From Pseudovibrio sp. Tun.PSC04-5.I4 (GTDB taxonomy: Bacteria; Pseudomonadota; Alphaproteobacteria; Rhizobiales; Stappiaceae): 64,000 bases of DNA. The stretch is from positions 62,001-126,000 of the forward strand of contig NZ_FNLB01000004.1 of NCBI RefSeq assembly GCF_900104145.1, read 5' to 3'. Below the pieces are notes generated by a model, which worked only from the letters and a program-made list of their open reading frames with translations, did not search any database and had not been told where the DNA came from. Made by a program: the position numbers and the translations under genes. This document shows, one piece after another, positions 25,033-33,928 of the stretch (its first letter is position 1; every line of letters starts with the position of its first letter).

Positions 25033-28000
25033 ATGAAAATGTTGCTTGAAACTGGGCATTTTGACGGATTTGTGAACAGCAACACTCCAACACCTGAGTT
25101 GCAGCCAGAATTTAATGTTGACCTTTACCCTTATCAAAAAAAATTGAATGTAGGTGTTGAATTAGCAGATGCGTTAGTCGAGCGAGGGTTCGGTGAACAC
25201 TCCGCTTTAGTTGGCTCGAGTGAAACCATCTCGTATCAGCAGCTCTGCGACCTTTCAAATCAGATTGCTAGAGTTCTCAGTGAAGATTTTGGCATTGTAT
25301 CAGGGAACCGGGTCATGATCCGGTCAAGAAACTGCCCGATGATGGTGGCATGTTTCCTGGCAATCTTGAAAGTTGGCGCCGTCGCTTTCAATACCATCGC
25401 GCTGATGCGTGCGAAGGAGTTGAGCATTTTGGTCGATAAGGCCAAGGTTGATTTGGTTCTTTGTCAAAAGGGTTTGGAAGAAGAACTTAACCTGCTGGAT
25501 AGGGATATGCGGCCTAATCTGAAAATCGCAGAATTTTCGGCAACCATCGATGGTACAGCGACCGTGAACGCTAAGGCCGCATGCAAATCGACTAAGTATG
25601 AGGCAGTTAAAACCTCCCAGAATGACATTGCACTGTTAGCTAGTACATCCGGTACGACTGGAAAACCCAAGATCACCATGCACCGTCATCGTGATATCCT
25701 CGCAATTGCTGACGGATTTGCAAGGCAAGTTCTTAAGATTGTGCCTGACGATATTTGCATAGGCACACCTCCGCTAGCATTCACTTTCGGTTTGGGCGGT
25801 CTGGCTGTATTCCCCCTACGCTTTGGTGCTACCGCCGTCTTATTGGAGCAGACATCACCAACCAATCTGGCTGGATTTATCGGCCAATATGGTGCAACTG
25901 TCTGCTTCTCTGCACCAACAGCATACAAAGTTATACTATCCGAAGAAACCAACGACAAACTTCTCAAGACTTTACGATGCGCAGTATCCGCCGGTGAGAA
26001 TTTGCCGCAACCGGTGTTAGAAGGCTGGCAAAATCGTATAAACGTTCCAATCATAAATGCGATGGGATCAACTGAGGCACTGCATACATTTATTTCAACC
26101 CGACTGGAGGATTTTAAGTCGGGGTCTTCCGGCCTTAGGCCAATTGAGGGGTACGAGGTTGAGATATTTGACGATGATATGAAGCCGGCTGGGATTGAGA
26201 AACCGGGCTGGTTGGGCTTTCGCGGACCAACAGGCTGCCGCTATATGGACGATGACCGACAGGCAGAATATGTCAAGAATGGCTGGAACATCACCGGCGA
26301 CTTCTTCCGTAAAGATCGGAATGGAAAACTCCATTTCGTTTCAAGAGCAGACGATATGATTATTTCGTCTGGCTACAATATAGCCGCTGCTGAAGTTGAA
26401 GAAGCACTGCTTTCTCATCCATACGTTCGAGAATGTGCGGTCGTAGGTGTTCCCGATTCAGATAGAGGAAGTATCGTTCGGGCGCATGTCGTGTTGAATG
26501 ATAAAGATAGCAAATTAGAAAATTTAGTTGAGACACTACAAGAACACGTGAAGAGTGCGATATCACCTTACAAGTATCCGAGGTCCATAATTTTTGGTGA
26601 CAGTTTACCCAAGACAGAGACGGGTAAATTGAAACGACATATGCTGCGCAAGGCCGAAATCATCAAAGGGGACTGTGCTACAGAAAAGGATTCTTTGATA
26701 GGTGATATTGCTAGTGATCCAACAATAGGAGCAGGAAACTTTCTCTTTCGTGTTCATGAGCTAGCAGCAAATAACGAACGTACAGCAGTCACTCACGTTG
26801 ATTTTGATGGGCAAGCCTGGGGATTTTCATTGAATGACCTGGTGGCAAAAGCAAACCATATATCATCTTGCTACTGGCATTTGGGTATCCGGGCAAAATC
26901 CATCGTTGCGTTGTATTTAGAAGACGGCATTTCCTATTATCTTCACTACCTTGCTTTAACGAAAATCGGAGCAATCCCTGCATTCTTAAATGGGGGGGTG
27001 ACACCAGAAATTGCAAGCAAATATCTGTCGAAGATCAAACCTGAGTTGCTTGTTTCCGAAGGAGAGAGACTGGATGAAATCCTCACCTACAGTGGCAATT
27101 TCAAATGTCCAACGACAGATATCGTCGAGGTAGAGAAACAACCTTTCTCGCTTCCCTGTGAGGCCTATGAACACTCGGATGATGACACTGTTCTCATTAG
27201 CCATACTTCCGGAACGACAGGCCTACCAAAAGCGGTTTCCTTTAGTCAGAAATCAATAATTTATGGTGTCAAAAAGCAGCTTGGTAAAAAGCTTGGTAAT
27301 GCCATGTTATCAGCAGCTCCTGTCTCACACGCTGCTGCCGTCACAATGCTGATGAGTAACATCATGCGTATGAACCATCTGATTATAGTTTCAGATAAGT
27401 CGCCTGAAGGGATAGCGGCAGCAATTGAGACTTTTGAGCCATCGATTATGTTCGCATTCCCTAGTGTCTATGTCGATTTGTGTCGGATCGACATAGATCC
27501 GAAACGTCTTGCTTCAATCAATATATGGATGAGTACTGCGGATGCATGCCACGAGCCTCACGTTAGGAAAATGCTACAATACGGTCATCGTTATGAGGAT
27601 GGTAAGCGTGTAGATGGTGCCCTGTTCATTGATAACCTGGGCTCTTCGGAATTCGCTTTTGGTATATTTCGAAATATTCACACGCTTAAGACTAACAACT
27701 ACAACCGTTGCGTGGGTAAGCCTTTTTCCTGGATCGAAGTTGCACTCTTTGATGAACAGGACAAGAAGATCACTGATTATGGTGTAGTTGGCAGGCTTGG
27801 GGTTAAATCACCGAGTGTAACTTCAGGATATTGGGACAACCAAGAGGCTACTGCCGATGCTATTCTTGACGGTTACTGGCTTACTGGGGATCTAATCTAC
27901 AAAGGTGAAAATGGCCTTTATTACCACGTTGATAGGACAAGTGATTCAATGCAGTTGGACGGCAAAACCTACTATAGCTGTCAACTCGAAGAATCCTTTT

Positions 28001-28239
28001 TAAAAAACATCCCTGCGATCTTCGATTGTACAGTGGTTCAAGGCGAACCTAAAGGAACCTTGAAGGTTGAAGTGGAAGTAAAAGAGGGGCTGTCTTTCGC
28101 AGATATCGAGCAGCGAATATCTGAATTTTCTAAAGAGAATAACCTTCCAGAGATTTCCGAGATCAAACTAGTTTCTCCTGGATCTAATGAAGGTGTCACA
28201 GGGAAAAAACTAAAGCGCGTCATCCGCGAGACTGCTTGA
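25033..28239 (+). CDS. Tandem adenylate-forming enzyme: two acyl-CoA ligase units in one chain
   Basis: The 1068-residue protein holds two complete ANL units. Unit 1 (about 15-545) resembles benzoate/2-aminobenzoate-CoA ligases: an ELQPEFNVDLYPYQKKLN opening, phosphate loop TSGTTGKPK at 205-213, MGSTEAL at 344-350, TGD at 421-423, RADDMIISSGYNI at 438-450, and Lys532 in TETGKLKR. Unit 2 (about 565-1068) has TSGTTGLPK at 725-733, LGSSEF at 869-874, TGD at 951-953 and Lys1058 in VTGKKLKR. Its hinge block is unusual (RTSDSMQLDGK at 968-978, where RxDD is expected). No carrier-protein or condensation domain is seen between or after them. The start at 25033 follows GGGGG. The thioesterase gene downstream suggests CoA thioester substrates. 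Confidence 0.92.
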   Translation: MKMLLETGHFDGFVNSNTPTPELQPEFNVDLYPYQKKLNVGVELADALVERGFGEHSALVGSSETISYQQLCDLSNQIARVLSEDFGIVSGNRVMIRSRNCPMMVACFLAILKVGAVAFNTIALMRAKELSILVDKAKVDLVLCQKGLEEELNLLDRDMRPNLKIAEFSATIDGTATVNAKAACKSTKYEAVKTSQNDIALLASTSGTTGKPKITMHRHRDILAIADGFARQVLKIVPDDICIGTPPLAFTFGLGGLAVFPLRFGATAVLLEQTSPTNLAGFIGQYGATVCFSAPTAYKVILSEETNDKLLKTLRCAVSAGENLPQPVLEGWQNRINVPIINAMGSTEALHTFISTRLEDFKSGSSGLRPIEGYEVEIFDDDMKPAGIEKPGWLGFRGPTGCRYMDDDRQAEYVKNGWNITGDFFRKDRNGKLHFVSRADDMIISSGYNIAAAEVEEALLSHPYVRECAVVGVPDSDRGSIVRAHVVLNDKDSKLENLVETLQEHVKSAISPYKYPRSIIFGDSLPKTETGKLKRHMLRKAEIIKGDCATEKDSLIGDIASDPTIGAGNFLFRVHELAANNERTAVTHVDFDGQAWGFSLNDLVAKANHISSCYWHLGIRAKSIVALYLEDGISYYLHYLALTKIGAIPAFLNGGVTPEIASKYLSKIKPELLVSEGERLDEILTYSGNFKCPTTDIVEVEKQPFSLPCEAYEHSDDDTVLISHTSGTTGLPKAVSFSQKSIIYGVKKQLGKKLGNAMLSAAPVSHAAAVTMLMSNIMRMNHLIIVSDKSPEGIAAAIETFEPSIMFAFPSVYVDLCRIDIDPKRLASINIWMSTADACHEPHVRKMLQYGHRYEDGKRVDGALFIDNLGSSEFAFGIFRNIHTLKTNNYNRCVGKPFSWIEVALFDEQDKKITDYGVVGRLGVKSPSVTSGYWDNQEATADAILDGYWLTGDLIYKGENGLYYHVDRTSDSMQLDGKTYYSCQLEESFLKNIPAIFDCTVVQGEPKGTLKVEVEVKEGLSFADIEQRISEFSKENNLPEISEIKLVSPGSNEGVTGKKLKRVIRETA

Positions 28240-28251
28240 TTGGATTGCATA

Positions 28252-28740
28252 ATGCTTAAAGACATAGAAATGTCATCAAATGCGAAACTGTTTTCTGTTT
28301 CAAAAAATGTAGAATTTTGCGAAACAGACATGGCAGGCATCGCGCATTATTCAAATATCTTTCGATATGTAGAGTATGCAGAGACGAGATTTTTCCAACA
28401 AGGTGGAATGAGCATCTGCGATCCGGACAAAGATCAAAAATGGCCGATCCTCTCAGTGAACTGCGACTTTCTGCGACCAATGACTTTTGGCGATGAGATA
28501 CTCATCGCCATAAATATCGGCCGAATTGGCACAAAGTCACTAGTGCTCAATTTTTTCATATGTAAAAAACTCAGCGATGGCAGCGAAGAAGATGTTTCCA
28601 GGGGGCAGCTGACGGTTATATACGCCAAGGCGTCGGGCGAGCATGGCAAGATTGCAACTGCCGAAATTCCACCAGATTTCAAAGATTACCTTCTTGGATA
28701 TTTAGTGGCAGAAGATTGTGATGAAATAACAGCTGGTTAG
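28252..28740 (+). CDS. Hotdog-fold acyl-CoA thioesterase (4-hydroxybenzoyl-CoA type)
   Basis: The 162-residue protein carries VEFCETDMAGIAHYSNIFRY, with the Asp and HYSN typical of the 4-hydroxybenzoyl-CoA/YbgC thioesterase family, and a C-terminal sheet with VSRGQLTVIY. It would release free acid and CoA from an aryl- or acyl-CoA. The gene begins 12 bases after the tandem ligase stop, so the two are surely co-transcribed. An ATG at 28270 is an alternative start. A ligase and a thioesterase side by side make sense if the thioester is modified between the two steps or if the thioesterase has an editing role. Confidence 0.87.
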   Translation: MLKDIEMSSNAKLFSVSKNVEFCETDMAGIAHYSNIFRYVEYAETRFFQQGGMSICDPDKDQKWPILSVNCDFLRPMTFGDEILIAINIGRIGTKSLVLNFFICKKLSDGSEEDVSRGQLTVIYAKASGEHGKIATAEIPPDFKDYLLGYLVAEDCDEITAG

Positions 28741-28792
28741 TTGCAAAAATAATCTCTTATGTAGTCATGGAAAGCGAACTGGAAACGAACGT

Positions 28793-29752
28793 ATGACTCC
28801 ACGCCAAAGGCTGAACCCAGCAGTAATTGCTAATCAAGTTTTGCCGCTATTGTTCGTCATTCTTTATAGCTCGGGGTATGTGGCATCGAAAATCGGCATC
28901 GCATATACAGATCCTTTCACATTTCAAACCTTGCGATTAGCCACTCCAGTTCCACTTTTCTTAGGGATCATTTTTTTGACTAAGGCCAAGTGGCACAATA
29001 AACCAATAGAAGTGTTCCATATCTGTGTTACCGGAATTCTCATACATGGATTTTGCTTCACAGGCATGCTCGTCGCATATGAGTGGGGTATGGATGTAGG
29101 CACAGTCGGTTTGATTATGGCATTGCATCCAGCGCTCGCATCTGTGGGGGCAATAGCGTTCCTAGGAGAACGTTTTAGCTTTAAACTTATATTGGGCCTG
29201 CTGCTCGGGACAATAGGTGTCCTGCTCGTCGTAAATCAAAAAGCTAGTTTTGATAGTAACAGCTACAGTGGGGTGTTGCTTACGGTTCTGTGTCTTCTCA
29301 GCATGGTCGCAGGTGTGTTGTATCAAAAACGATTTGTAGCACACATGAACCTGATGACTGGATCATTGATTCAACATTTGAGCGCACTCATTCCAGTATT
29401 TGGATTAATGATTGCTTTTGAAACAATGACCATCAATTGGTCGGCTTCACTAATTGGATCAATACTTTGGTTAGGCATTGTTTTATCTATGGGCAGCTGG
29501 ATTTTATTCTTTATTCTCATACGAAGTGCCGATGTTTCACGCTCTCAAAGTTACTTCTTCTTGGGGCCACCGACGACTGTACTACTGGCATGGATCTTCT
29601 TCGATGAACAGTTTGGATCTTATTTCCTGCTCAGTCTTAGCCTGATTGTGGCCGGGATCTTGATTGTTACCAAACATACAGCACCAAAGGTGGGTGAGAA
29701 CCAGAAGTCAGAACAAGGCCTGACGACAGGAAGTGCAGAGCGCGTGACATAA
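28793..29752 (+). CDS. EamA/DMT-family transporter
   Basis: The 319-residue protein has about ten hydrophobic segments in two EamA repeats. The first includes SSGYVASKIGIAYTDPFTF and ALHPALASVGAIAFLGERF, and the second SQSYFFLGPPTTVLLAWIFF and DEQFG. DMT transporters commonly export amino acids or small metabolites. Its place directly after ligase and thioesterase suggests that it exports the island's product, which is inferred from position only. The C-terminal tail of about 25 residues is polar. Confidence 0.88.
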   Translation: MTPRQRLNPAVIANQVLPLLFVILYSSGYVASKIGIAYTDPFTFQTLRLATPVPLFLGIIFLTKAKWHNKPIEVFHICVTGILIHGFCFTGMLVAYEWGMDVGTVGLIMALHPALASVGAIAFLGERFSFKLILGLLLGTIGVLLVVNQKASFDSNSYSGVLLTVLCLLSMVAGVLYQKRFVAHMNLMTGSLIQHLSALIPVFGLMIAFETMTINWSASLIGSILWLGIVLSMGSWILFFILIRSADVSRSQSYFFLGPPTTVLLAWIFFDEQFGSYFLLSLSLIVAGILIVTKHTAPKVGENQKSEQGLTTGSAERVT

Positions 29753-29913
29753 TGAAGGTGCCGTGCCGCAACCAAACTGATTAAATTGTCGGGAGAAGAG
29801 TCTCATTCCCAATAGCTTGACGATTGTTGACTTAGTCATTGCCTTGCAAAAGCAGTCTAGCGGATAGGTTCTTTTGCTCGGGGCAGTTGGTTTATAGAAC
29901 ATGGAGATTTGGA

Positions 29914-30768
29914 ATGTCTTATAACGAGCCGCGTGTCTTTGTCGAAAAGATCATTGACGTGGGTGAGGAAAAAATTTTCATAAACCCAAGGCTTCTGATG
30001 ATCCGGGCATTTATGGCTGGCGCAATTCTGGCAATTGCTGCGGTCTTTGCAATCACTGTTGGCGTTCAGACTGGGTTCCCCATCGTAGGAGCTGTCCTGT
30101 TTCCGGTTGGATTTTGCATGTCGTATCTCATGGGCTTTGACCTTGTTACTGGAATATTCGTTCTTGCCCCGTTGGCCTGGCTCGATCGGCGACCCAACGT
30201 AACTCTTAGTGGCGTGGCAAAGGCGATCATGATCACTTTCATCGGCAACTTTCTCGGTGCTCTGCTGGTCGCCTTTCTGACCTCCGTAATCTTCACCTAC
30301 GGTTTCTCAGCACCGGTCAATCATGTTGGCGAGGTCATCGCGAATATCGGTAAGAACCGCACCGTGGGTTACAAAGAACATGGCACGGGCGGCATGATGA
30401 CAATCTTCATCCGCGGGGTCCTGTGTAACTGGATGGTATCTCTCGGGGTGGTTGGCGCAATGGTGTCCACCTCAGTCAGCGGAAAAGTCATCGCAATGTG
30501 GATGCCGATCATGCTGTTCTTTGCGATGACTTTCGAGCATTCAGTCGTCAACATGTACCTGTTTCCAACGGCGTTGATACTCGGTGGGGACTTTTCCATT
30601 CTCGATTATCTGATCTGGAACGAGATCCCGGTTGTGATCGGCAATCTGGTCGGTGGACTTGCCCTCACCGGTCTGCCACTGTTTGCTGTTCATATGCGTT
30701 CCGTTGACATAAATAAAATTTACTCTCGTTCACCCTCTGTGAATACATATGAACGCGACATGCTCTAA
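29914..30768 (+). CDS. Formate/nitrite transporter (FNT) family channel
   Basis: The 284-residue protein has six hydrophobic segments and FNT signatures: GNFLGALLVAFLTS, RGVLCNWMVSLGV, FEHSVVNMYLFP and WNEIPVVIGNLVGG. The family moves small monovalent anions such as formate, nitrite, acetate, lactate or hydrosulphide. The start at 29914 is chosen because GGAG lies eight bases before it; the frame is open for 25 codons upstream without support. The gap of 161 bases after the EamA gene may hold its own promoter. In this setting it could handle a small acid by-product. Confidence 0.87.
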   Translation: MSYNEPRVFVEKIIDVGEEKIFINPRLLMIRAFMAGAILAIAAVFAITVGVQTGFPIVGAVLFPVGFCMSYLMGFDLVTGIFVLAPLAWLDRRPNVTLSGVAKAIMITFIGNFLGALLVAFLTSVIFTYGFSAPVNHVGEVIANIGKNRTVGYKEHGTGGMMTIFIRGVLCNWMVSLGVVGAMVSTSVSGKVIAMWMPIMLFFAMTFEHSVVNMYLFPTALILGGDFSILDYLIWNEIPVVIGNLVGGLALTGLPLFAVHMRSVDINKIYSRSPSVNTYERDML

Positions 30769-30851
30769 ACATATGCCGTTGAAAACGATTGATGCATTTA
30801 GAAACGAAATTATAGATCCGGCGCAATATCAGCGGTTTTTAGGAGAGATTT

Positions 30852-31973
30852 ATGACAAATATTGATCAAGACACAGTAGATACTCAACGCCGCCCGACAG
30901 GCATGACCGGTATGGCTGGCGGCGGTTTTTATGATTCCAACTCGGCCCCTCAATGGGAGCAAATCGCAGCCGTCCTTCCCTGGTTAGAAGACACCCTCTC
31001 AAGTTTACCCTTAGAAAGAGGTTCAGGACCAGTTACCTTTGCAGACTTCGGGTGTTCCGAAGGGCGCAATTCTATTTCTGTAATGCGTCATCTCATCAGC
31101 AATACAAACCAGCTGACAGACCGACCGTTTCTAACTATCCATTCGGACTTACCAACAAATGATTATTCCAAATTATTTCTTGGCTTAAGGCCTGATGGAC
31201 AATCAGCATTCGGCTCACAGCGTGTCTCATCTGCGGCTATTGGCGGATCGATGTATGATCAGTTACTTCCGCCAAATAGCATCCATGTAGCCACCACCTT
31301 CAACTCAATCGGCTATTTGTCCGAACGCCCGCTTGATAAGCTACCTGGATATGTATTACCGAACGGCCCCAGCAAAAGGCGGGCAAACGGTTTTGTCACA
31401 GATTCTGAAAGCCAGATATTTGCCAGGCAAGCTGAAGATGACATGGCAGCTTTTTTAACTGCTCGGGCGAACGAACTTATATCAGGCGGCAAACTTTTAG
31501 TTCAAGTTTTCGGATGTACGGATGAGATGCGCACCTGCGACGGACTATTCGACCTTCTCAACGACGCTGTCCAAGCACATGTCGAACTTGGCGATATTTC
31601 ATCACAAGTATACGAAAGATATTACCAGCCAGTCTATTTCCGCAGTCTGGATGAGCTGACATCTCCTTTGACAAACTCAGCGTATAATCTGGTCGATCTT
31701 TACACATTAGATCGAACAGAAAGCTATGAGGTGCCAGTCCCCTTTGTTGAAACTTACAAGCAAGACAAAGATCTGGATCGCTATGCTACCAATTATGTCA
31801 ACTTCTTCCGGGCATTCACTCAAGCAGTGTTACGTGGCGCTCTCCCCGACACACCGTCGAAACCAGATCTATTGAACCAGATCTACAAGACAGCAGAGAC
31901 CCTCTTGAAGGCTAATCCAGAAGATTACCCATTCCGAAATATTTCGGTAGCAATGCTTCTGACACGTAAATAA
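30852..31973 (+). CDS. SABATH-type carboxyl methyltransferase
   Basis: The 373-residue protein has the SABATH layout: MTGMAGGGFYDSNSAPQ near 18-34 (compare the plant MNGGxGxxSYAxNS box), SAM-binding FADFGCSEGRNS near 63-74, and HSDLPTNDYSKLF at 97-109 (compare HNDLPGNDFN). Known members in plants methylate carboxyl groups of salicylate, benzoate, anthranilate, jasmonate or indole-acetate using SAM. Bacterial members are uncommon. AGGAGAG lies seven bases before the ATG. As the last gene of the rightward arm, it points to a methyl ester as product, or to masking of a free acid. Confidence 0.85.
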   Translation: MTNIDQDTVDTQRRPTGMTGMAGGGFYDSNSAPQWEQIAAVLPWLEDTLSSLPLERGSGPVTFADFGCSEGRNSISVMRHLISNTNQLTDRPFLTIHSDLPTNDYSKLFLGLRPDGQSAFGSQRVSSAAIGGSMYDQLLPPNSIHVATTFNSIGYLSERPLDKLPGYVLPNGPSKRRANGFVTDSESQIFARQAEDDMAAFLTARANELISGGKLLVQVFGCTDEMRTCDGLFDLLNDAVQAHVELGDISSQVYERYYQPVYFRSLDELTSPLTNSAYNLVDLYTLDRTESYEVPVPFVETYKQDKDLDRYATNYVNFFRAFTQAVLRGALPDTPSKPDLLNQIYKTAETLLKANPEDYPFRNISVAMLLTRK

Positions 31974-32021
31974 CTCTACAAATTGTTAAGCAACGGAATT
32001 CTTATAAGTCTAAGTGTCTGT

Positions 32022-32235
32022 TCAAGAATAGCAATATCGGGCAATTCTTCGAACCATCAGCTTAATCATCGCAACGCTCATTAGAGCTTGAGTGGTTTTG
32101 GCGTATCGTTCAACATCCTTTGAAAAGTGGCGGTTTATGCCTAACCTCGCGAAGGTGCGTTCAACGATCCAGCGTTTTGGAAGTACCTGAAACCCTTTCT
32201 GATTTCGCTTGTTGATCTGGAGTGGTCTCGGGGGC
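32022..32235 (-). pseudogene. IS5-family (IS427-like) transposase, C-terminal fragment
   Basis: The frame reads KGFQVLPKRWIVERTFARLG, then INRHFSKDVERYAKTTQALM and RRIARY. The VLPKRWIVERTFAWL-type block is typical of IS427/ISL2 elements of the IS5 family. The N-terminal part is missing and replaced by an IS6 fragment. This element ends about 50 bases after the methyltransferase gene and marks the right edge of the metabolic island. Confidence 0.7.
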
Positions 32236-32283
32236 ATTGTCAGGTTATTTCGATCTAAATGTAAGAAGGCGCTAAAAGGCTCT

Positions 32284-32508
32284 TTATGCGCACAATTCTG
32301 CCGTGTAGTCGTTCCACAAACTGAACGCATCAGCGCGTGCATGGTGATATGAGGTGGCAGAAAGACGGTGGCGTTTAGGGCGGAAGAGAGCAGCGACTTG
32401 GTCGTGAACCGATAGAAATCTCTGAGCTTGCCGTGGAGACTTGAAACGGCTCATGATCTTTTCTCGTCGTCGCGTATGGCGATGAGAGGCTTCTGCCCGG
32501 TTGTTCAA
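32284..32508 (-). pseudogene. IS6-family transposase, C-terminal fragment
   Basis: NNRAEASHRHTRRREKIMSR, FKSPRQAQRFLSVHDQVAAL and a terminal AFSLWNDYT make up the C-terminal third of an IS240-type IS6 transposase. It lies between the IS427-like fragment and an IS66 end, with no partner half nearby. Confidence 0.8.
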
Positions 32509-32527
32509 GCCTTTATGCTGGCGGTGC

Positions 32528-32552
32528 GTAACCGTCCGCTCACGGCGCCAGG
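32528..32552. repeat. Isolated IS66-type terminal repeat
   Basis: GTAACCGTCCGCTC followed by ACGGCGCCAGG nearly repeats the left end of the IS66 element at 16208. No IS66 genes are attached. It is cut on its right by the IS6 end at 32555. Confidence 0.75.
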
Positions 32553-32554
32553 AT

Positions 32555-33439
32555 GGCCCTGTTGCAAATATTGCTTTGAGTTAAATATTTTCCTCGGCGC
32601 CGTTTATCAAGCGGCCCATGCCGCAATTTCTGCACGGTGATGGTCAAAGAGCTCCGAAAACATGTCTGCCCCTAAGCCAAATGTACGCTCGATAAGACGG
32701 ACTTCGCCCTTGACCCCAGGTTGGACCTGGAACGCTTCGGCCTAGCCCTTTTTGAGAGCGCGCATCACCTCAAAACCCTTGATCGTGGCGTAAGCTGTTT
32801 TGCGCGATTTGAAGCCTAGTGTGGGCTTTATCAGCTGCTTCAGCTTGCCATGATCGGCCTCAATCACGTTGTTGAGATACTTAACTTGGCGGTGTTCTGT
32901 GTTCGTTGGTCATTTGCCCTCGGCTTTTAATGCCCCTATCGCCAGTCCGTATGTCGGGGCTTTGTCGGTATTGATCACGCGTGGTTTTTCATAATCCTTC
33001 AAACCCCTTAATGCTTTATCCAGAAAGGTTTTTGCGGCCTTTGTGTTGCGCGTTGGAGAGAGGTAGAAGTCGATTGTATCGCCCTGCTTCGTGACCGCCC
33101 GATAAAGATACATCCAGCAGCCCTTAACCTTGATGTACGTTTCATCAACTTGCCAACTGCCATTCCAAGATGGCCGCCGCCAATGCCAACGAAGCCGCTT
33201 TTCCATCTCAGGTGCATAGTGCTGAACCCAACGATAAATCGTGGTATGGTCGACATCCACACCGCGCTCTTCAAACATTTCTTCCAAATCACGATAGCTA
33301 ATCCCGTAGCGACAATACCACCGCACAGCCCACAGGATGACTTCCCCACGATAATGTCGCCATTTGAAATCACCGCTCACTGGAATACCTCTTGCTTTAC
33401 CCAAACATCAGACATGAGAAGATTATTTGCAACAGGGCC
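32555..33439 (-). mobile_element. IS6-family element with perfect ends, inactivated
   Basis: GGCCCTGTTGCAAATA at 32555 and its exact inverse at 33424-33439 bound an 885-bp element. Its 8-bp flanks GCCAGGAT and GATGTAAC differ. Its outer 55 bases are shared with the left end of the element at 7580. The right end is 73 bases from a toxin-antitoxin gene pair. Confidence 0.88.
32607..33404 (-). pseudogene. IS6-family transposase with two in-frame stops
   Basis: A single frame of 266 codons covers the whole transposase: DLEEMFEERGVDVDHTTIYR, WQVDETYIKVKG, a second Asp in VINTDKAPTYG, and, after the first stop, HRQVKYLNNVIEADHGKLK with the catalytic Glu. A TGA at 32910-32912 and a TAG shortly after ALKKG interrupt it. 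No indel is seen. This is the same decay pattern as in the transposases at 7681 and 43193. Confidence 0.88.
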
Positions 33440-33511
33440 GATGTAACCTCACGATTGACTTGTGCACCATTTGGGCGCACATTGCTCAATGCTAAAGAAA
33501 TGGAGTTCATT

Positions 33512-33928
33512 ATGGGTGCAGCAAAGAAGCAAGATACGAAATGGAGCACCACAAAGAAGCGTGGTGCAGCCCAATCAGGAGAATTTATCGTAACCAGAAA
33601 CAGTGCTACTGGAGTTCATCAATCAGTAAGCTCAAACCCTACTGTAGTCAGAACGAAGAACGAACGTTTGAATTTGCGGGTTTCAAGCGATCTAAAATGC
33701 CGATTGAGTCACGTTGCCGATGCTATTGGAAAAAAGGCGGCTGAAGTCGCCACAGAAGCCATCGAAAACACACTGGATCAATTAGAAAAAGAATTAGGGG
33801 CCACCAAGCTCACTCTAACCCGAGCGCAAATGCAACATGCGCTGGACCTTCTTGATCAACCTATTCAACCACATCCTAGGTACAATGTATGGGCAGCACA
33901 GGCTAATAAGGCATACGATAAAACGTGA
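33512..33928 (+). CDS. DUF1778-type antitoxin of a GNAT toxin
   Basis: The 138-residue protein contains the ribbon-helix-helix segment ERLNLRVSSDLKCRLSHVAD (about residues 49-68) followed by EVATEAIENTLDQLEKEL, and a toxin-binding tail with LDLLDQPIQPHPRY. The N-terminal 45 residues are longer than in most family members. The start at 33512 is supported by GGAG at 33503. Its TGA overlaps the toxin ATG by one base. Such antitoxins (TacA/AtaR-like) repress their own operon together with the toxin. Confidence 0.82.
   Translation: MGAAKKQDTKWSTTKKRGAAQSGEFIVTRNSATGVHQSVSSNPTVVRTKNERLNLRVSSDLKCRLSHVADAIGKKAAEVATEAIENTLDQLEKELGATKLTLTRAQMQHALDLLDQPIQPHPRYNVWAAQANKAYDKT

Noticed and set aside
25033..28239. 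Non-ribosomal peptide synthetase reading of the tandem adenylation protein
   Set aside because: No carrier, condensation or thioesterase domain is in the chain, and unit 1 resembles aryl-CoA ligases.
23388..28740. Similarity to a tropodithietic acid cluster (GST plus thioesterase)
   Set aside because: The other tda-type genes (regulator, prephenate-dehydratase-like, acyl-CoA dehydrogenase-like and decarboxylase-like) are absent, and GSTs and thioesterases are common.
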